A DNA stretch of 64,000 nt from Terrisporobacter petrolearius (GTDB taxonomy: Bacteria; Bacillota; Clostridia; Peptostreptococcales; Peptostreptococcaceae). Shown here piece after piece: positions 45,865 through 55,533 of the stretch. Each line of letters begins with the position of its first letter. Within the stretch, counting starts at the first letter, position 1. The DNA is taken from NCBI RefSeq assembly GCF_020748185.1, contig NZ_JAHZMO010000006.1, positions 62,001-126,000 of the forward strand, read 5' to 3'. The notes below the pieces were generated by a model. The model was not told the DNA's origin, ran no database searches, and saw nothing but the letters and a program-made list of their open reading frames with translations. The position numbers and the translations under genes are program-made.

Positions 45865-46461
45865 ATGAATAAGGTAGTTGTGAGGATTTTAGGTTCTGAA
45901 TACAACATTGTTGGTAAAAATCCAGAACAGATGAAAAATGTAGCAAGATATGTAGATGGAGAAATGAATAAAGTTAGAGAGGGTAACCCTAAACTAAGTT
46001 CCCTTACTACAACTATAGTTGCATGTTTAAATATTGCTGATGAGTTATTCGATTGTTGTCATGAAAATGAAGAACTTCACAATGAGTTAAAATCATTAAA
46101 AGAAGGTATGGCTAAGCCAAGTGAAGAAGTTCAAAGTGAAGTTGACAAAATTTCCAGCGAATTAGATCAAAAAGAGCTGGAGGTAATGGAAAAAGATTAT
46201 CGAATAGAGGAGCTCGATGAACAAATAAAAGAAAAAAGTGAAAAAATAGAAAATCTAAGCAAAACTACTGAAGAAATGAAGTTAGAATTAGAAAAATATA
46301 TGGCTGAAATTAAAAGTTTAAAAGAAGAAAATGAGGAAGCTAAACAAAGAGCTGAAGCGGCAGAAAGTATAGCATCTCAATGGCAAAATAAAACTTATGA
46401 TTATCAGTTAAAATATGCAGAGCTAGAAAATCAGTTGAAAAATAGAGAAGGTGCTCTATAA
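45865..46461 (+). CDS. zapA: Cell division protein ZapA with long coiled-coil tail
   Basis: ZapA bundles FtsZ filaments at the division ring. Residues 1-90 are the ZapA domain (KVVVRILGSEYNIVGKNPEQMKNVARYVDGEMN). Residues about 95-198 form a Glu/Lys-rich coiled coil. Typical ZapA is 85-110 residues, so this is about twice that length; extended forms are usual in Clostridia. It lies 27 bp after pheT and ends at a terminator. Gene order pheT-zapA is conserved in Firmicutes. Confidence 0.88.
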   Translation: MNKVVVRILGSEYNIVGKNPEQMKNVARYVDGEMNKVREGNPKLSSLTTTIVACLNIADELFDCCHENEELHNELKSLKEGMAKPSEEVQSEVDKISSELDQKELEVMEKDYRIEELDEQIKEKSEKIENLSKTTEEMKLELEKYMAEIKSLKEENEEAKQRAEAAESIASQWQNKTYDYQLKYAELENQLKNREGAL

Positions 46462-46468
46462 AGAAAAT

Positions 46469-46514
46469 AAAGGGGGTGTTTCAAAGGATTATTAACTTTT
46501 GAAACGCCCTTTTG
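46469..46514 (+). terminator. Rho-independent terminator of the pheST-zapA operon
   Basis: A long stem joins AAGGGGGTGTTTCAAA and TTTGAAACGCCCTTTT, allowing G-T pairs, with a T-run. Confidence 0.85.
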
Positions 46515-46535
46515 ATATAAGAGCGGAGGTATAAT

Positions 46536-48947
46536 ATGAAAGATGTTGAATTATTAGCTCCTGTGGGATCATTTGAATCGTTGAAGGCAGCTGTACAAAA
46601 TGGAGCTAATGCAGTTTATCTTGGAGGTAAAGATTTTAGTGCCAGGGCATCTGCTAATAACTTTGATAAAGAAGAGTTAAAAGAAGCTATAAAATATGCA
46701 CATATTAGAGGAGTAAGAGTTTTTGTTACAACAAATACTCTTATAAAACAAAATGAGCTTGAAGGCTTTATTGAATATGTAAAATTTTTATATGATATAA
46801 ACATAGACGCATTAATACTACAAGATATAGGCGCAGCAATGACAATTAAAAAGCTTCTTCCAGACTTTGAACTTCATGCTAGCACACAGATGGTGGCTCA
46901 CTCTTTAGAAGATGTAAAATATTTAGAGAGTATAGGTTTTGACAGAGTAGTGCTTGCAAGAGAATTAAATGTGGATGAAATTAAATATATTTGTGATAAT
47001 ACTAATGTTGATATAGAAGTATTTGTTCATGGAGCGTTATGTGTTTGTTATTCTGGTCAGTGCTTAATGAGTAGTATGATAGGAAATAGATCAGGTAACA
47101 GAGGAAGATGTGCTCAGCCTTGTAGACAAAGATATACAATGATAGATATCAATACGGGAGAAGAAGTATCATCAGAGGGCGACTATTTACTTAGTACAAG
47201 AGATTTAAATGCTATAGAAGAAATAAATCAAATTATTGATGCAGGAGTACATTCTCTTAAGATTGAAGGAAGAATGAAAAAGCCAGAGTATGTAGCAACT
47301 GTTATAGGAAGCTACAGAGATGCAGTTGATGACTATTTAAGAAGCAAAAAAGTAAATGTATCTCATGATATAATGGCAGACTTATATACTATATTTAATA
47401 GAAAGTTCACAAAAGGTCTTTTACTTGGAGATATGGGAAAAGATGTTATGAATTCACAAGTACCTAATAACCAAGGTTTATATATAGGAAAAGTATTGGA
47501 TTATAACAAAAAAGCAAAGAGATTAAAAATAGCTTTAGAAGAAAACCTGAAAAAAGGTGATGGAATTAATTTAGGAGGAGGAGTTATTGGGAGGATCATA
47601 AAAGGTAAGGAAATTACTGATATTGGATATAAGGGAGAAACTATAGAGATAGACTTTATAGGAGAAGCTAGAAGAAATCAAATGATATTCAAAACTTCTG
47701 ATACTCAATTAATGGACAGAGTTCAAAGTACTTTTAAACAAGATAAAGAGCTTGTAAAAAGTTATATTGATGGAGATATAAGTTTAAAATTAGGAAAAAA
47801 TCCTATAATTAAATTTAAAGATTTAAAAGGCAATAAAGCTGAAATTATTGGTGATTTTGTTATAGAGAAAGCTTTAAAAGTACCAATGAGTAAAGAAAAA
47901 ATAGAAATTCAATTAAGAAAACTAGGTAATACTCCTTATGAGTTAAGAAATCTGAATATAGATTTAGATGATGAAATAAGCTTACCAATTAGTGTAATTA
48001 ATCAAATCAGAAGAGAGTGTATTGATAAGTTAAGTGAAGAAAGAATAGAGATAAAAGATAGAAAATACAAAAATGAAAAGGTAAGTTACAATCCACAAAG
48101 AACTAATAGAATAAAAAATAAAAAAATTAGAGTTAAAGTTAAAAACTTAGAACAATTAAGAGTAGTTGTAAACTTTGAAATAGACGCTATTTATTATGAA
48201 GATGCATCAACTATTGAAGATGCTATAACAATAGGAAAAGAAAACAACAAAAAAGTAATTTATTCAGCACCTAGAATTATTAGAAATAAGGAATATAATA
48301 GATTAAATAAAATTAAAGATTTAAATCAAGAAAGTATTCAAATAGGAACTTTAGGTTCAATAAATTTCTTCAAAAGTAAAAATTTCTGTATAGATTATTA
48401 TTTAAATACCTTTAATAGCGAAACAATAAATCATTTCAAAAAAGAGGGAGCTACAAATGTTTGTATATCTCAAGAACTTAATATGAATGAAATTGAAGAA
48501 ACATTGACTTATACTGATTTAGATGTGGAAAGTGTGGTTTATGGATTTGCTCCAATGATGATAAGTGAGTACTGTCCTATGGGCGTTGTAGTTAGAAATT
48601 GTAAAAAAGATAAAAGATGTAAAGAATGCAGTGAAAGTAGATATGCACTTAAAGATTTTAAGGGAGAAGAGTATAGGTTATCCCAAGATATATTCTGTAG
48701 AACTACAATATATAATTCTAAACCAACTTGCGTTTTAGACAATTTAGAAGAATTAAACAATATTGGTGTAAATATATTTAGGTTAGATTTTACGAGAGAA
48801 AGCACAAGTGAAATAAGAGAAGTACTAGAGTCTTATATTGAAGTTATTAATAATGATTTTAGATTAGGAAATAAATCTAATAAATTGTATAAAAAGTTAG
48901 ATGAAGAAGGGATAACAACAGCACATTTCTACAAAGAAGTAGAATAA
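46536..48947 (+). CDS. Peptidase U32-family protein (long form)
   Basis: The 803-residue protein starts VELLAPVGSFESLKAAVQNGANAVYLGG, the U32 signature. Further motifs are HASTQMVAHSLEDVKYLESIGFDRVVLARE, FVHGALCVCYSGQCLMSS and NRSGNRGRCAQPCRQRY, which carry the conserved cysteines. A central DUF3656-type segment and a repeated C-terminal barrel (YCPMGVVVRNCKKDKRCKEC) make it the long form. U32 relatives TrhP/RlhA act in prephenate-dependent RNA hydroxylation, so the peptidase label may be wrong here. It is a single gene closed by a terminator. Confidence 0.9.
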   Translation: MKDVELLAPVGSFESLKAAVQNGANAVYLGGKDFSARASANNFDKEELKEAIKYAHIRGVRVFVTTNTLIKQNELEGFIEYVKFLYDINIDALILQDIGAAMTIKKLLPDFELHASTQMVAHSLEDVKYLESIGFDRVVLARELNVDEIKYICDNTNVDIEVFVHGALCVCYSGQCLMSSMIGNRSGNRGRCAQPCRQRYTMIDINTGEEVSSEGDYLLSTRDLNAIEEINQIIDAGVHSLKIEGRMKKPEYVATVIGSYRDAVDDYLRSKKVNVSHDIMADLYTIFNRKFTKGLLLGDMGKDVMNSQVPNNQGLYIGKVLDYNKKAKRLKIALEENLKKGDGINLGGGVIGRIIKGKEITDIGYKGETIEIDFIGEARRNQMIFKTSDTQLMDRVQSTFKQDKELVKSYIDGDISLKLGKNPIIKFKDLKGNKAEIIGDFVIEKALKVPMSKEKIEIQLRKLGNTPYELRNLNIDLDDEISLPISVINQIRRECIDKLSEERIEIKDRKYKNEKVSYNPQRTNRIKNKKIRVKVKNLEQLRVVVNFEIDAIYYEDASTIEDAITIGKENNKKVIYSAPRIIRNKEYNRLNKIKDLNQESIQIGTLGSINFFKSKNFCIDYYLNTFNSETINHFKKEGATNVCISQELNMNEIEETLTYTDLDVESVVYGFAPMMISEYCPMGVVVRNCKKDKRCKECSESRYALKDFKGEEYRLSQDIFCRTTIYNSKPTCVLDNLEELNNIGVNIFRLDFTRESTSEIREVLESYIEVINNDFRLGNKSNKLYKKLDEEGITTAHFYKEVE

Positions 48948-48957
48948 TTGATAAACT

Positions 48958-48997
48958 AAAAAAGTACTAAAGGGTTATTAACCATTTAGTACTTTTT
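48958..48997. terminator. Bidirectional terminator between the U32 gene and pepD
   Basis: A 13-bp stem (AAAAAGTACTAAA with TTTAGTACTTTTT) with A- and T-rich flanks serves both convergent genes. Confidence 0.85.
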
Positions 48998-49015
48998 CTA
49001 TTTCAATAAAAAATT

Positions 49016-50467
49016 TTAGTATTGATTCATTGATTTTAATACTGTAATTAAAAATTCGTAAACATTTTTAACAGAAGGTATACTTAAATGTTCGTTTGGA
49101 GTATGAACTTCAAACATATCTGGTCCCATAGAAATTGCTTCGCAACCAGGCATTTTATCAAGTAATAAACCACACTCAAGACCTGCATGTATAGCAGTTA
49201 TAACAGGTTTTTTACCAGTTAATTTTTCATAAACATCTACACATAATTCTTCTAATTTAGAATTTTTTGCATATTCCCAAGCAGGATATCCATCAGTATT
49301 TTCGAAATTAGCATTTACAGTATCACAAAGCATTTTAGTTTTGTTATTTAAGTTTTCTCTTAATGTTGCAACTGAACTTCTTACAGCACTTTCAAATGAC
49401 ATAACATCATTTTCAGTTTTTACAACACCTAAGTTTGAAGAACTTTCTACTAATCCTTCTATGTCCTTACTTACTGTTTGTATTCCGTTTGGAATAAAGT
49501 TAAGTAATAACATAGCTTTTGCTTTACACTCATCAGTTATAGCTTTGTCAGCAGCAACTTCTTTTACTACAACTTCTAAACCTGGATCTGTAGTTTTAAA
49601 TTCATTTTTTAATAATTCCTCTATTTTAGCAACATTAGTTTTTAGGGTTTCAGCTTGATCTTTGTTTACAGCAACTACAGCTTCGCATTCACGAGGTATA
49701 GCGTTGTTTTTAGAACCACCGTTAACTTCAACTAAATCAAAATCAACATCAAGTAAATTTAGTATTCTACCCATAGTTGCATTTGAGTTAGCTCTTTGTT
49801 TAACTATATCCATACCAGAATGTCCGCCAAGTAAACCTTTTACTTCGATCATAAACGCTTGCTTATTATCTTCTATGTTTTTATATGTAAGCGGTAATGT
49901 AACATAAGATCTGTTTCCACCAGCACAACTTACTAATAAGAATCCTTCTTCTTCTGAATCTAAGTTTATTATATATTTACCTTTTAATAAATTACCGTCT
50001 AGTCCGTTAGCTCCAGTCATACCAGCTTCTTCATTTGAAGTAACTAATACTTCTAAAGCAGGGTGAGCTAAGTCATTAGATGCAAGAACAGCCATACTCA
50101 TAGCAACAGCTATACCATTATCTGCTCCAAGTGTAGTACCGTTTGCATAAATCATGTCATCTATTATTCTAAGGTCTATTGGATCTTTTTCAAAATCATG
50201 GTCAACATCTTTATTTTTTTCACAAACCATGTCCATATGTCCTTGTAATATTACTCCTGGACAATTTTCATATCCTGCAGTAGCTGGTTTTCTAATAATT
50301 ACATTAAGATGCTCATCTTGAACTACCTCTAAATTTAGTTCTTTTGCGAAGTTTACTAAAAATTCACTTATTCTTTTTTCATCTCCAGAACCTCTAGGTA
50401 CTTGAGATATTTCCTCAAAGTATTTAAAAACTAATGTTGGATTTAAATCTTTTAATACATTTGTCAT
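49016..50467 (-). CDS. pepD: Aminoacyl-histidine dipeptidase (Xaa-His dipeptidase)
   Basis: M20-family di-zinc dipeptidase of 483 residues. Metal and catalytic motifs are LQGHMDMVCEKN, GTTLGADNGIAVAM, LVTSNEEAGMTGANGLDG and LDSEEEG. The C-terminal lid has NAGLECGLLLDKM-like IHAGLECGLL and GPDMFEVHTPNEHLSI. It hydrolyses carnosine-type and other dipeptides in the cytosol. AAAGGAATT upstream of ATG. It is convergent with the U32 gene. Confidence 0.95.
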   Translation of the reverse strand: MTNVLKDLNPTLVFKYFEEISQVPRGSGDEKRISEFLVNFAKELNLEVVQDEHLNVIIRKPATAGYENCPGVILQGHMDMVCEKNKDVDHDFEKDPIDLRIIDDMIYANGTTLGADNGIAVAMSMAVLASNDLAHPALEVLVTSNEEAGMTGANGLDGNLLKGKYIINLDSEEEGFLLVSCAGGNRSYVTLPLTYKNIEDNKQAFMIEVKGLLGGHSGMDIVKQRANSNATMGRILNLLDVDFDLVEVNGGSKNNAIPRECEAVVAVNKDQAETLKTNVAKIEELLKNEFKTTDPGLEVVVKEVAADKAITDECKAKAMLLLNFIPNGIQTVSKDIEGLVESSSNLGVVKTENDVMSFESAVRSSVATLRENLNNKTKMLCDTVNANFENTDGYPAWEYAKNSKLEELCVDVYEKLTGKKPVITAIHAGLECGLLLDKMPGCEAISMGPDMFEVHTPNEHLSIPSVKNVYEFLITVLKSMNQY

Positions 50468-50696
50468 AATAAAAATTCCTTTCTTCTTAAATAGATTAAA
50501 ATTAATTTTTAAGTTAATAATTTAAATAACTTAGATATACTAAATAAAAAATGTATAATATGTTAAAATATAAAATATTAATGTATAATATTATTTAGCA
50601 TATTATTAGTAGTATAATACATTTTCGAAAAAAAAAACTACATAAAAAGAAATTATATGATAAATTTACATAAAAAAATAAAAAAGAGGAGGAAGT

Positions 50697-53075
50697 ATGG
50701 ATCAAAAATCATTGAAAGTATTGGAATACAATAAAATTATTGATTTATTAGCAACAAAAGCCTCATCTTCTTTAGGGTTAAAATATATTGAGCAATTAAT
50801 ACCAAAACCTAATTATAAAGAAGTAAAAGATATGCTAGAAGAAACTAGTGAAGCACAGGGAATTCTTATAAAAAGAGGTCATGTAAACTTAGGTGGTATA
50901 CAAGATATATCAGACAGCGTTAGGAGAGCTGATATAGGAGCAGTATTAGACCCAGGAAGTTTATTAAAAATAAGCGATAATCTAAGAGCGGCTAGAAATT
51001 TAAAAATAAGTTTAACTCCAGGGGAAGAGGAAGATTTTAATTATCCAATAATACAGTCTTTGTCAAACGCTTTATATGTATATAGAGATATAGAAGAAGA
51101 AATTAATAATGCAATAATTAGTGAAATTGAAATATCAGATAATGCCTCTCCTACTCTAAGAAGTATAAGAAGAGGAATATTACAAAAAAATCAATCTATT
51201 AGATCTAAATTAAATTCAATAATTTCATCAACTACATATCAAAAATATTTACAAGATGCAATTATTTCTGTTAGAGGAGATAGATTTGTTGTGCCTGTAA
51301 AGGCTGAATATAGATCACAAGTCTCAGGCATAATACATGACCAAAGTTCATCTGGAGCTACATTGTTTATTGAGCCAATGAGTATTGTTGAAATGAATAA
51401 TGAACTTAGAAAATTAAAATTAGATGAACAAGAAGAAATTGAAAGAATTTTAGCAGAGTTAACAAAATTAGTAGGTGAAGTTGCAGGTGAGATTTTATCT
51501 AATCAAGTTATACTTGGTAAGCTAGATTTTGCTTTTGCAAAAGGGAAATTATCCTTATCCATGAAGGCAATAGAACCGATATTAAATGAAGAAAAAAATA
51601 TAAATATAAAAAATGGACGTCATCCATTGTTGGATGCAGATAAAGTTGTACCTAATAATATTTATTTAGGAGAAGACTTTGATACATTAGTAATAACGGG
51701 ACCAAATACAGGTGGTAAAACAGTTACAATAAAAACTATAGGATTATTTGCGTTAATGACTCAAAGTGGTCTACACATACCAGCAGATTATGGAAGTAGT
51801 ATGTGTGTATATGATAATATTTTTGCTGACATCGGTGATGAACAAAGTATAGAACAAAGTTTATCTACATTCTCATCTCATATGACTAAAATAGTAGGGA
51901 TATTAAATGAAGTAACATCTGACTCTCTAGTAATATTTGATGAACTTGGAGCAGGAACAGACCCTGTAGAAGGTGCAGCTTTGGCAATAGCCATACTAGA
52001 AGATGTAAATATGGCAGGAGCAAAATGCATAGCTACTACTCACTACAGTGAACTTAAAAACTATGCCCTTACAAAGGATAGAGTAGAAAATGCAGCTGTT
52101 GAGTTTGATGTTGATACTTTAAGTCCTACGTATAAATTATTAATTGGGGTACCAGGTAAATCAAATGCTTTTGAAATATCAAGAAAGCTAGGACTTAGAG
52201 ACTATATAATTGATAGAGCAAAAGAATTTATAAATACAGATAATATAGAACTTGAAGACGTACTTCAAAATGTGGAGAAGAATAGAATAAAAGTTGAACA
52301 AGAAAAAGAAGAAGCTGAAAAACTTAAAAAAGAAATAGAAGAAGTTAAAGCTGAATATGATAGAAAACTTGAAAAATTATCTATTTCTAAAGAAAAAATG
52401 ATGGAAAAAGCTAGGGCAGAAGCTTTTAGTATAACAAGACAAGCTAAAGAAGAAGCAGATAACATTCTAAAAGAACTTAGAAATATGGAAGTGGAAATGG
52501 CTTCTAAGGAAAAAAATAAGAAAATAGAAGCCTTAAGGAAAGAGCTTGCTGATTCTATGGGTAACTTACAACCTTCTGTAAAAAGCATGATAGTTCCAAA
52601 AGTTTCTAATAAAGAGATAAGGGATTTAAAAGCAGGAGATGAAGTAAAAGTTATTACTTTAAATCAAGAAGGTACAGTTGTATCAGTTGATAAGAAGAAA
52701 AAAGAAGCTGTAGTACAAATGGGAATAATGAAAATGACTCTTCCGTTTAAAGCATTACAAATATCTCAGAAAGAGAAAAAATCCATAGTAACCAAATCAA
52801 CAAGAAAGATTATAAGTTCTAAATCAGGTAGTGTTAAGAGTGAAGTTGATCTAAGAGGAATGAACTTAGAAGAAGCTATTGTTGAAGTAGATAAATACTT
52901 AGACGATGCTTGTGTTGCAGGTCTTGAAATAGTTACAATAATACACGGAGTTGGTACAGGAGTACTTAAAAAAGGACTTCAAGATGTACTTAAGAAAAAT
53001 AAACATGTTAAATCTCAAAGACCTGGACAATATGGTGAAGGTGGAATGGGAGTAACTATTGTTGAAATAAGATAA
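50697..53075 (+). CDS. mutS2: Endonuclease MutS2
   Basis: The 792-residue protein has the MutS core and ATPase but no mismatch-binding domain, with Walker A TGPNTGGKTVTIKTIGL near residue 338. The other ATPase segments are STFSSHMTKIVGIL, FDELGAGTDPVEGAALA and ATTHYSELK. After a long coiled coil, a C-terminal Smr nuclease domain has SEVDLRGMNLEEAIVEVD and IIHGVGTGVLKKG. It acts on branched DNA or stalled, collided ribosomes. GAGGAGG upstream; the DUF523 gene follows closely. Confidence 0.95.
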   Translation: MDQKSLKVLEYNKIIDLLATKASSSLGLKYIEQLIPKPNYKEVKDMLEETSEAQGILIKRGHVNLGGIQDISDSVRRADIGAVLDPGSLLKISDNLRAARNLKISLTPGEEEDFNYPIIQSLSNALYVYRDIEEEINNAIISEIEISDNASPTLRSIRRGILQKNQSIRSKLNSIISSTTYQKYLQDAIISVRGDRFVVPVKAEYRSQVSGIIHDQSSSGATLFIEPMSIVEMNNELRKLKLDEQEEIERILAELTKLVGEVAGEILSNQVILGKLDFAFAKGKLSLSMKAIEPILNEEKNINIKNGRHPLLDADKVVPNNIYLGEDFDTLVITGPNTGGKTVTIKTIGLFALMTQSGLHIPADYGSSMCVYDNIFADIGDEQSIEQSLSTFSSHMTKIVGILNEVTSDSLVIFDELGAGTDPVEGAALAIAILEDVNMAGAKCIATTHYSELKNYALTKDRVENAAVEFDVDTLSPTYKLLIGVPGKSNAFEISRKLGLRDYIIDRAKEFINTDNIELEDVLQNVEKNRIKVEQEKEEAEKLKKEIEEVKAEYDRKLEKLSISKEKMMEKARAEAFSITRQAKEEADNILKELRNMEVEMASKEKNKKIEALRKELADSMGNLQPSVKSMIVPKVSNKEIRDLKAGDEVKVITLNQEGTVVSVDKKKKEAVVQMGIMKMTLPFKALQISQKEKKSIVTKSTRKIISSKSGSVKSEVDLRGMNLEEAIVEVDKYLDDACVAGLEIVTIIHGVGTGVLKKGLQDVLKKNKHVKSQRPGQYGEGGMGVTIVEIR

Positions 53076-53099
53076 TAATTAATTGAGGAGATGGTTGAA

Positions 53100-53543
53100 T
53101 TGATGATAGTGTCAGCATGCTTGGTTGGAGTAAATTGCAAATATAATGGTGGAAATAATGATAATGATAAAGTAAAAGAATTTTTAAAAGATAAACCATA
53201 TGTTATTATTTGTCCAGAACAACTAGGAGGATTAACTACACCAAGGAAACCATCTGAAATAGACAATATAGGTGGAAAAGAAGTTTTAAGTGGAAATAGT
53301 AAGGTAATAAGCTGTGAAGATAAGGATGTAACAGAAAATTTTATTAAGGGAGCAGAGGAAAGTCTAAGGATTGCTAAAATGTTCAATTGCAAACAGGCTC
53401 TTTTGAAAGAAGGTAGCCCATCATGTGGATGTAACTTAATTTATGATGGAACTTTTACAGGTAATAAAATCCCTGGTATGGGTGTTACAGCAGCTTTATT
53501 TAAAGAAAATAATATAGAAGTTTTTAGTGAAAAAGAATTATAA
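53100..53543 (+). CDS. DUF523 family protein
   Basis: About 147 residues. It begins MIVSACLVGVNCKYNGGNN and has VIICPEQLGGLTTPRKPSE and LLKEGSPSCGCNLIYDGTFTGNKIPGMGVTAALF; the conserved Cys and Gly pattern is that of DUF523. The frame is open from ATG 53091, but GAGGAG sits directly against it. TTG 53100 has nine-base spacing and ATG 53103 is a second choice. Function unknown; the Cys pattern suggests a metal or thiol role. Confidence 0.82.
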   Translation: MMIVSACLVGVNCKYNGGNNDNDKVKEFLKDKPYVIICPEQLGGLTTPRKPSEIDNIGGKEVLSGNSKVISCEDKDVTENFIKGAEESLRIAKMFNCKQALLKEGSPSCGCNLIYDGTFTGNKIPGMGVTAALFKENNIEVFSEKEL

Positions 53544-53635
53544 TATATATTTGAAAATATAACAATAGGAATAACTTGAAAAAATGTAGAAATTAATTTA
53601 ACATAGAAGAATAATGATGTAGAGAGGAGAAAATA

Positions 53636-55336
53636 ATGCAAGATTTTAAAGTAGCAATAGCTAATTGCCTTAAGGAAAAAATTGAAGATTTAACACTAGA
53701 AGAAATAATAGCGCTAATTGAGGTTCCACCAAATAAAGAAATGGGGGATTATGCATTTCCGTGCTTTAAATTAGCTAAAGTATTTAGAAAAGCTCCTAAC
53801 ATGATAGCTGCAGAATTAGCAGAAACTATAGAAGCTAAGGGCGAAATATCAAAAGTAATGCCACTTGGTGGATATGTAAACTTCTTTGTAAATAAATCTC
53901 AATTAGCTGAGAGTGTTATAAAAGATGTTTTAACTAAAAAAGAAAATTATGGTCATAGTGATTTAGGCGGAGAAAAAGCTGTAGTAATAGACTTTTCATC
54001 TCCTAATATAGCTAAACCTTTCCATATAGGACATATAAGAACTACTGTTATAGGTAATGCTCTATATAAAATATATGACTCTCAAGGATATAATGTAGTA
54101 AGAGTAAATCACTTAGGAGATTACGGAACTCAATTTGGTAAACTTATAGTTGCTTTCAAACTTTGGGGGAATAAAGAAGCTGTAGAAGCTAATCCAATAC
54201 CAGAGTTATTAAAATTATACATAAAATTCCATGATGAAGCTGAAAAGAAACCAGAAATGGAAGATGAAGCTAGAGCTTGGTTTACAAAATTAGAAAATGG
54301 TGACGAAGAAGCTAAAGCATTATGGCAATGGTTTAGAGACGAAAGTTTAAAAGAATTTGCCAGAGTTTACGATTTATTAGATATAGAATTTGATTCTTAT
54401 GCAGGTGAATCTTTCTATTCAGATAAAATGGATACTGCTATAGAACGAATAAAAGAAAAAGGACTATTAAAAGAATCTCAAGGTACAAACATTGTTGATT
54501 TAGAAGAACACAATATGCCACCAGCTCTTATAACTAAGAATGATGGTTCAACTTTATACATGACAAGAGATTTAGCAGCAGCAATATACAGAAAAAATAC
54601 TTATGATTTTGAAAAATGTATATATGTAGTTGGTTCTCAACAAGCTCTACATTTCCAACAATTATTTAAAGTATTAGAGCTTATGGGGTTTGAATGGTCA
54701 AAAGACTTAATACACGTACCATTTGGTATGGTTGCTTTAGAAGAGGGAACTATGTCTACAAGAAAAGGTAGAGTAGTATTCTTAGAAGATGTTTTAAAAC
54801 AAGCTGTAGAAAAAACAAAGGAAACTGTTATTGCTAAAAATCCAGATGCTAAAAATGTGGATGAAATAGCTAAACAAGTTGGAGTTGGAGCTGTTGTATT
54901 CCAAGAATTATCAAATAGTAGAATAAAAGACTATACATTCTCATGGGAAAGAACTTTAAGCTTCGAAGGTGAAACTGGACCTTATGTTCAATATACACAT
55001 GCTAGATGTTGTGCAGTTTTAAGAAAAGCTAACGAAGAAGTAACTTCAGATGTAAATTACGAATTATTATCAGATGGGGATGCTGCAGAAGTATTAAAAG
55101 TAATTGGATCGTTTAATAAAGCGATAGTTTCTGCAATGAGAAGAAATGAGCCGCATATAGTGACAAGATTTGTACTAGATTTAGCTCAAGCTTTCAATAA
55201 ATTCTATCATGATAACCCAATAATAGTTGAAGATGTAGAAATAAGAAAATCAAGACTTGCTTTAGTTGCTGCAACAAAACAAACATTAGAAAATGGACTA
55301 GCAATATTAGGAATGCATGCACCAGAAAGAATGTAA
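53636..55336 (+). CDS. argS: Arginyl-tRNA synthetase
   Basis: Class I synthetase of 566 residues. The N-terminal add-1 domain is residues 1-110. The catalytic domain begins at VVIDFSSPNIAKPFHIGHIRTT (HIGH motif near 129), with VGSQQALHFQQLFKVLELMG. The KMSKS counterpart is TMSTRKGRVVFLEDVL. The C-terminal helical anticodon domain ends LAILGMHAPERM. AGAGGAG before ATG. Confidence 0.96.
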   Translation: MQDFKVAIANCLKEKIEDLTLEEIIALIEVPPNKEMGDYAFPCFKLAKVFRKAPNMIAAELAETIEAKGEISKVMPLGGYVNFFVNKSQLAESVIKDVLTKKENYGHSDLGGEKAVVIDFSSPNIAKPFHIGHIRTTVIGNALYKIYDSQGYNVVRVNHLGDYGTQFGKLIVAFKLWGNKEAVEANPIPELLKLYIKFHDEAEKKPEMEDEARAWFTKLENGDEEAKALWQWFRDESLKEFARVYDLLDIEFDSYAGESFYSDKMDTAIERIKEKGLLKESQGTNIVDLEEHNMPPALITKNDGSTLYMTRDLAAAIYRKNTYDFEKCIYVVGSQQALHFQQLFKVLELMGFEWSKDLIHVPFGMVALEEGTMSTRKGRVVFLEDVLKQAVEKTKETVIAKNPDAKNVDEIAKQVGVGAVVFQELSNSRIKDYTFSWERTLSFEGETGPYVQYTHARCCAVLRKANEEVTSDVNYELLSDGDAAEVLKVIGSFNKAIVSAMRRNEPHIVTRFVLDLAQAFNKFYHDNPIIVEDVEIRKSRLALVAATKQTLENGLAILGMHAPERM

Positions 55337-55405
55337 AAAATCGCTCTACTCTTGTGGCCAACGATAAATCTTTGCTTAGCTTCGGATATATTCGTTGTTC
55401 AATAT
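55337..55405. other. Short, less A/T-rich intergenic segment with a possible hairpin
   Basis: Between argS and its terminator lies sequence of clearly higher GC than other gaps (TCTTGTGGCCAACGA, then GCTTAGCTTCGG), bounded by CAACGA/TCGTTG arms. No ORF or known RNA family was recognised. Confidence 0.35.
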
Positions 55406-55410
55406 GAAGA

Positions 55411-55450
55411 ATTAAAAATGGCAGCTTTTAGCTGCTATTTTTAATTTTTG
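55411..55450 (+). terminator. Rho-independent terminator after argS
   Basis: A 15-bp stem with one G-T pair (55411-55425 with 55431-55445) and a five-base loop, then T-rich. Confidence 0.82.
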
Positions 55451-55533
55451 AAAATCATGATTATGGGTGTATGAATACAAGGCAATAAAATTGATAAAAA
55501 TACTAGGTAAAAGATTTATAAGGGAGTTAATTT

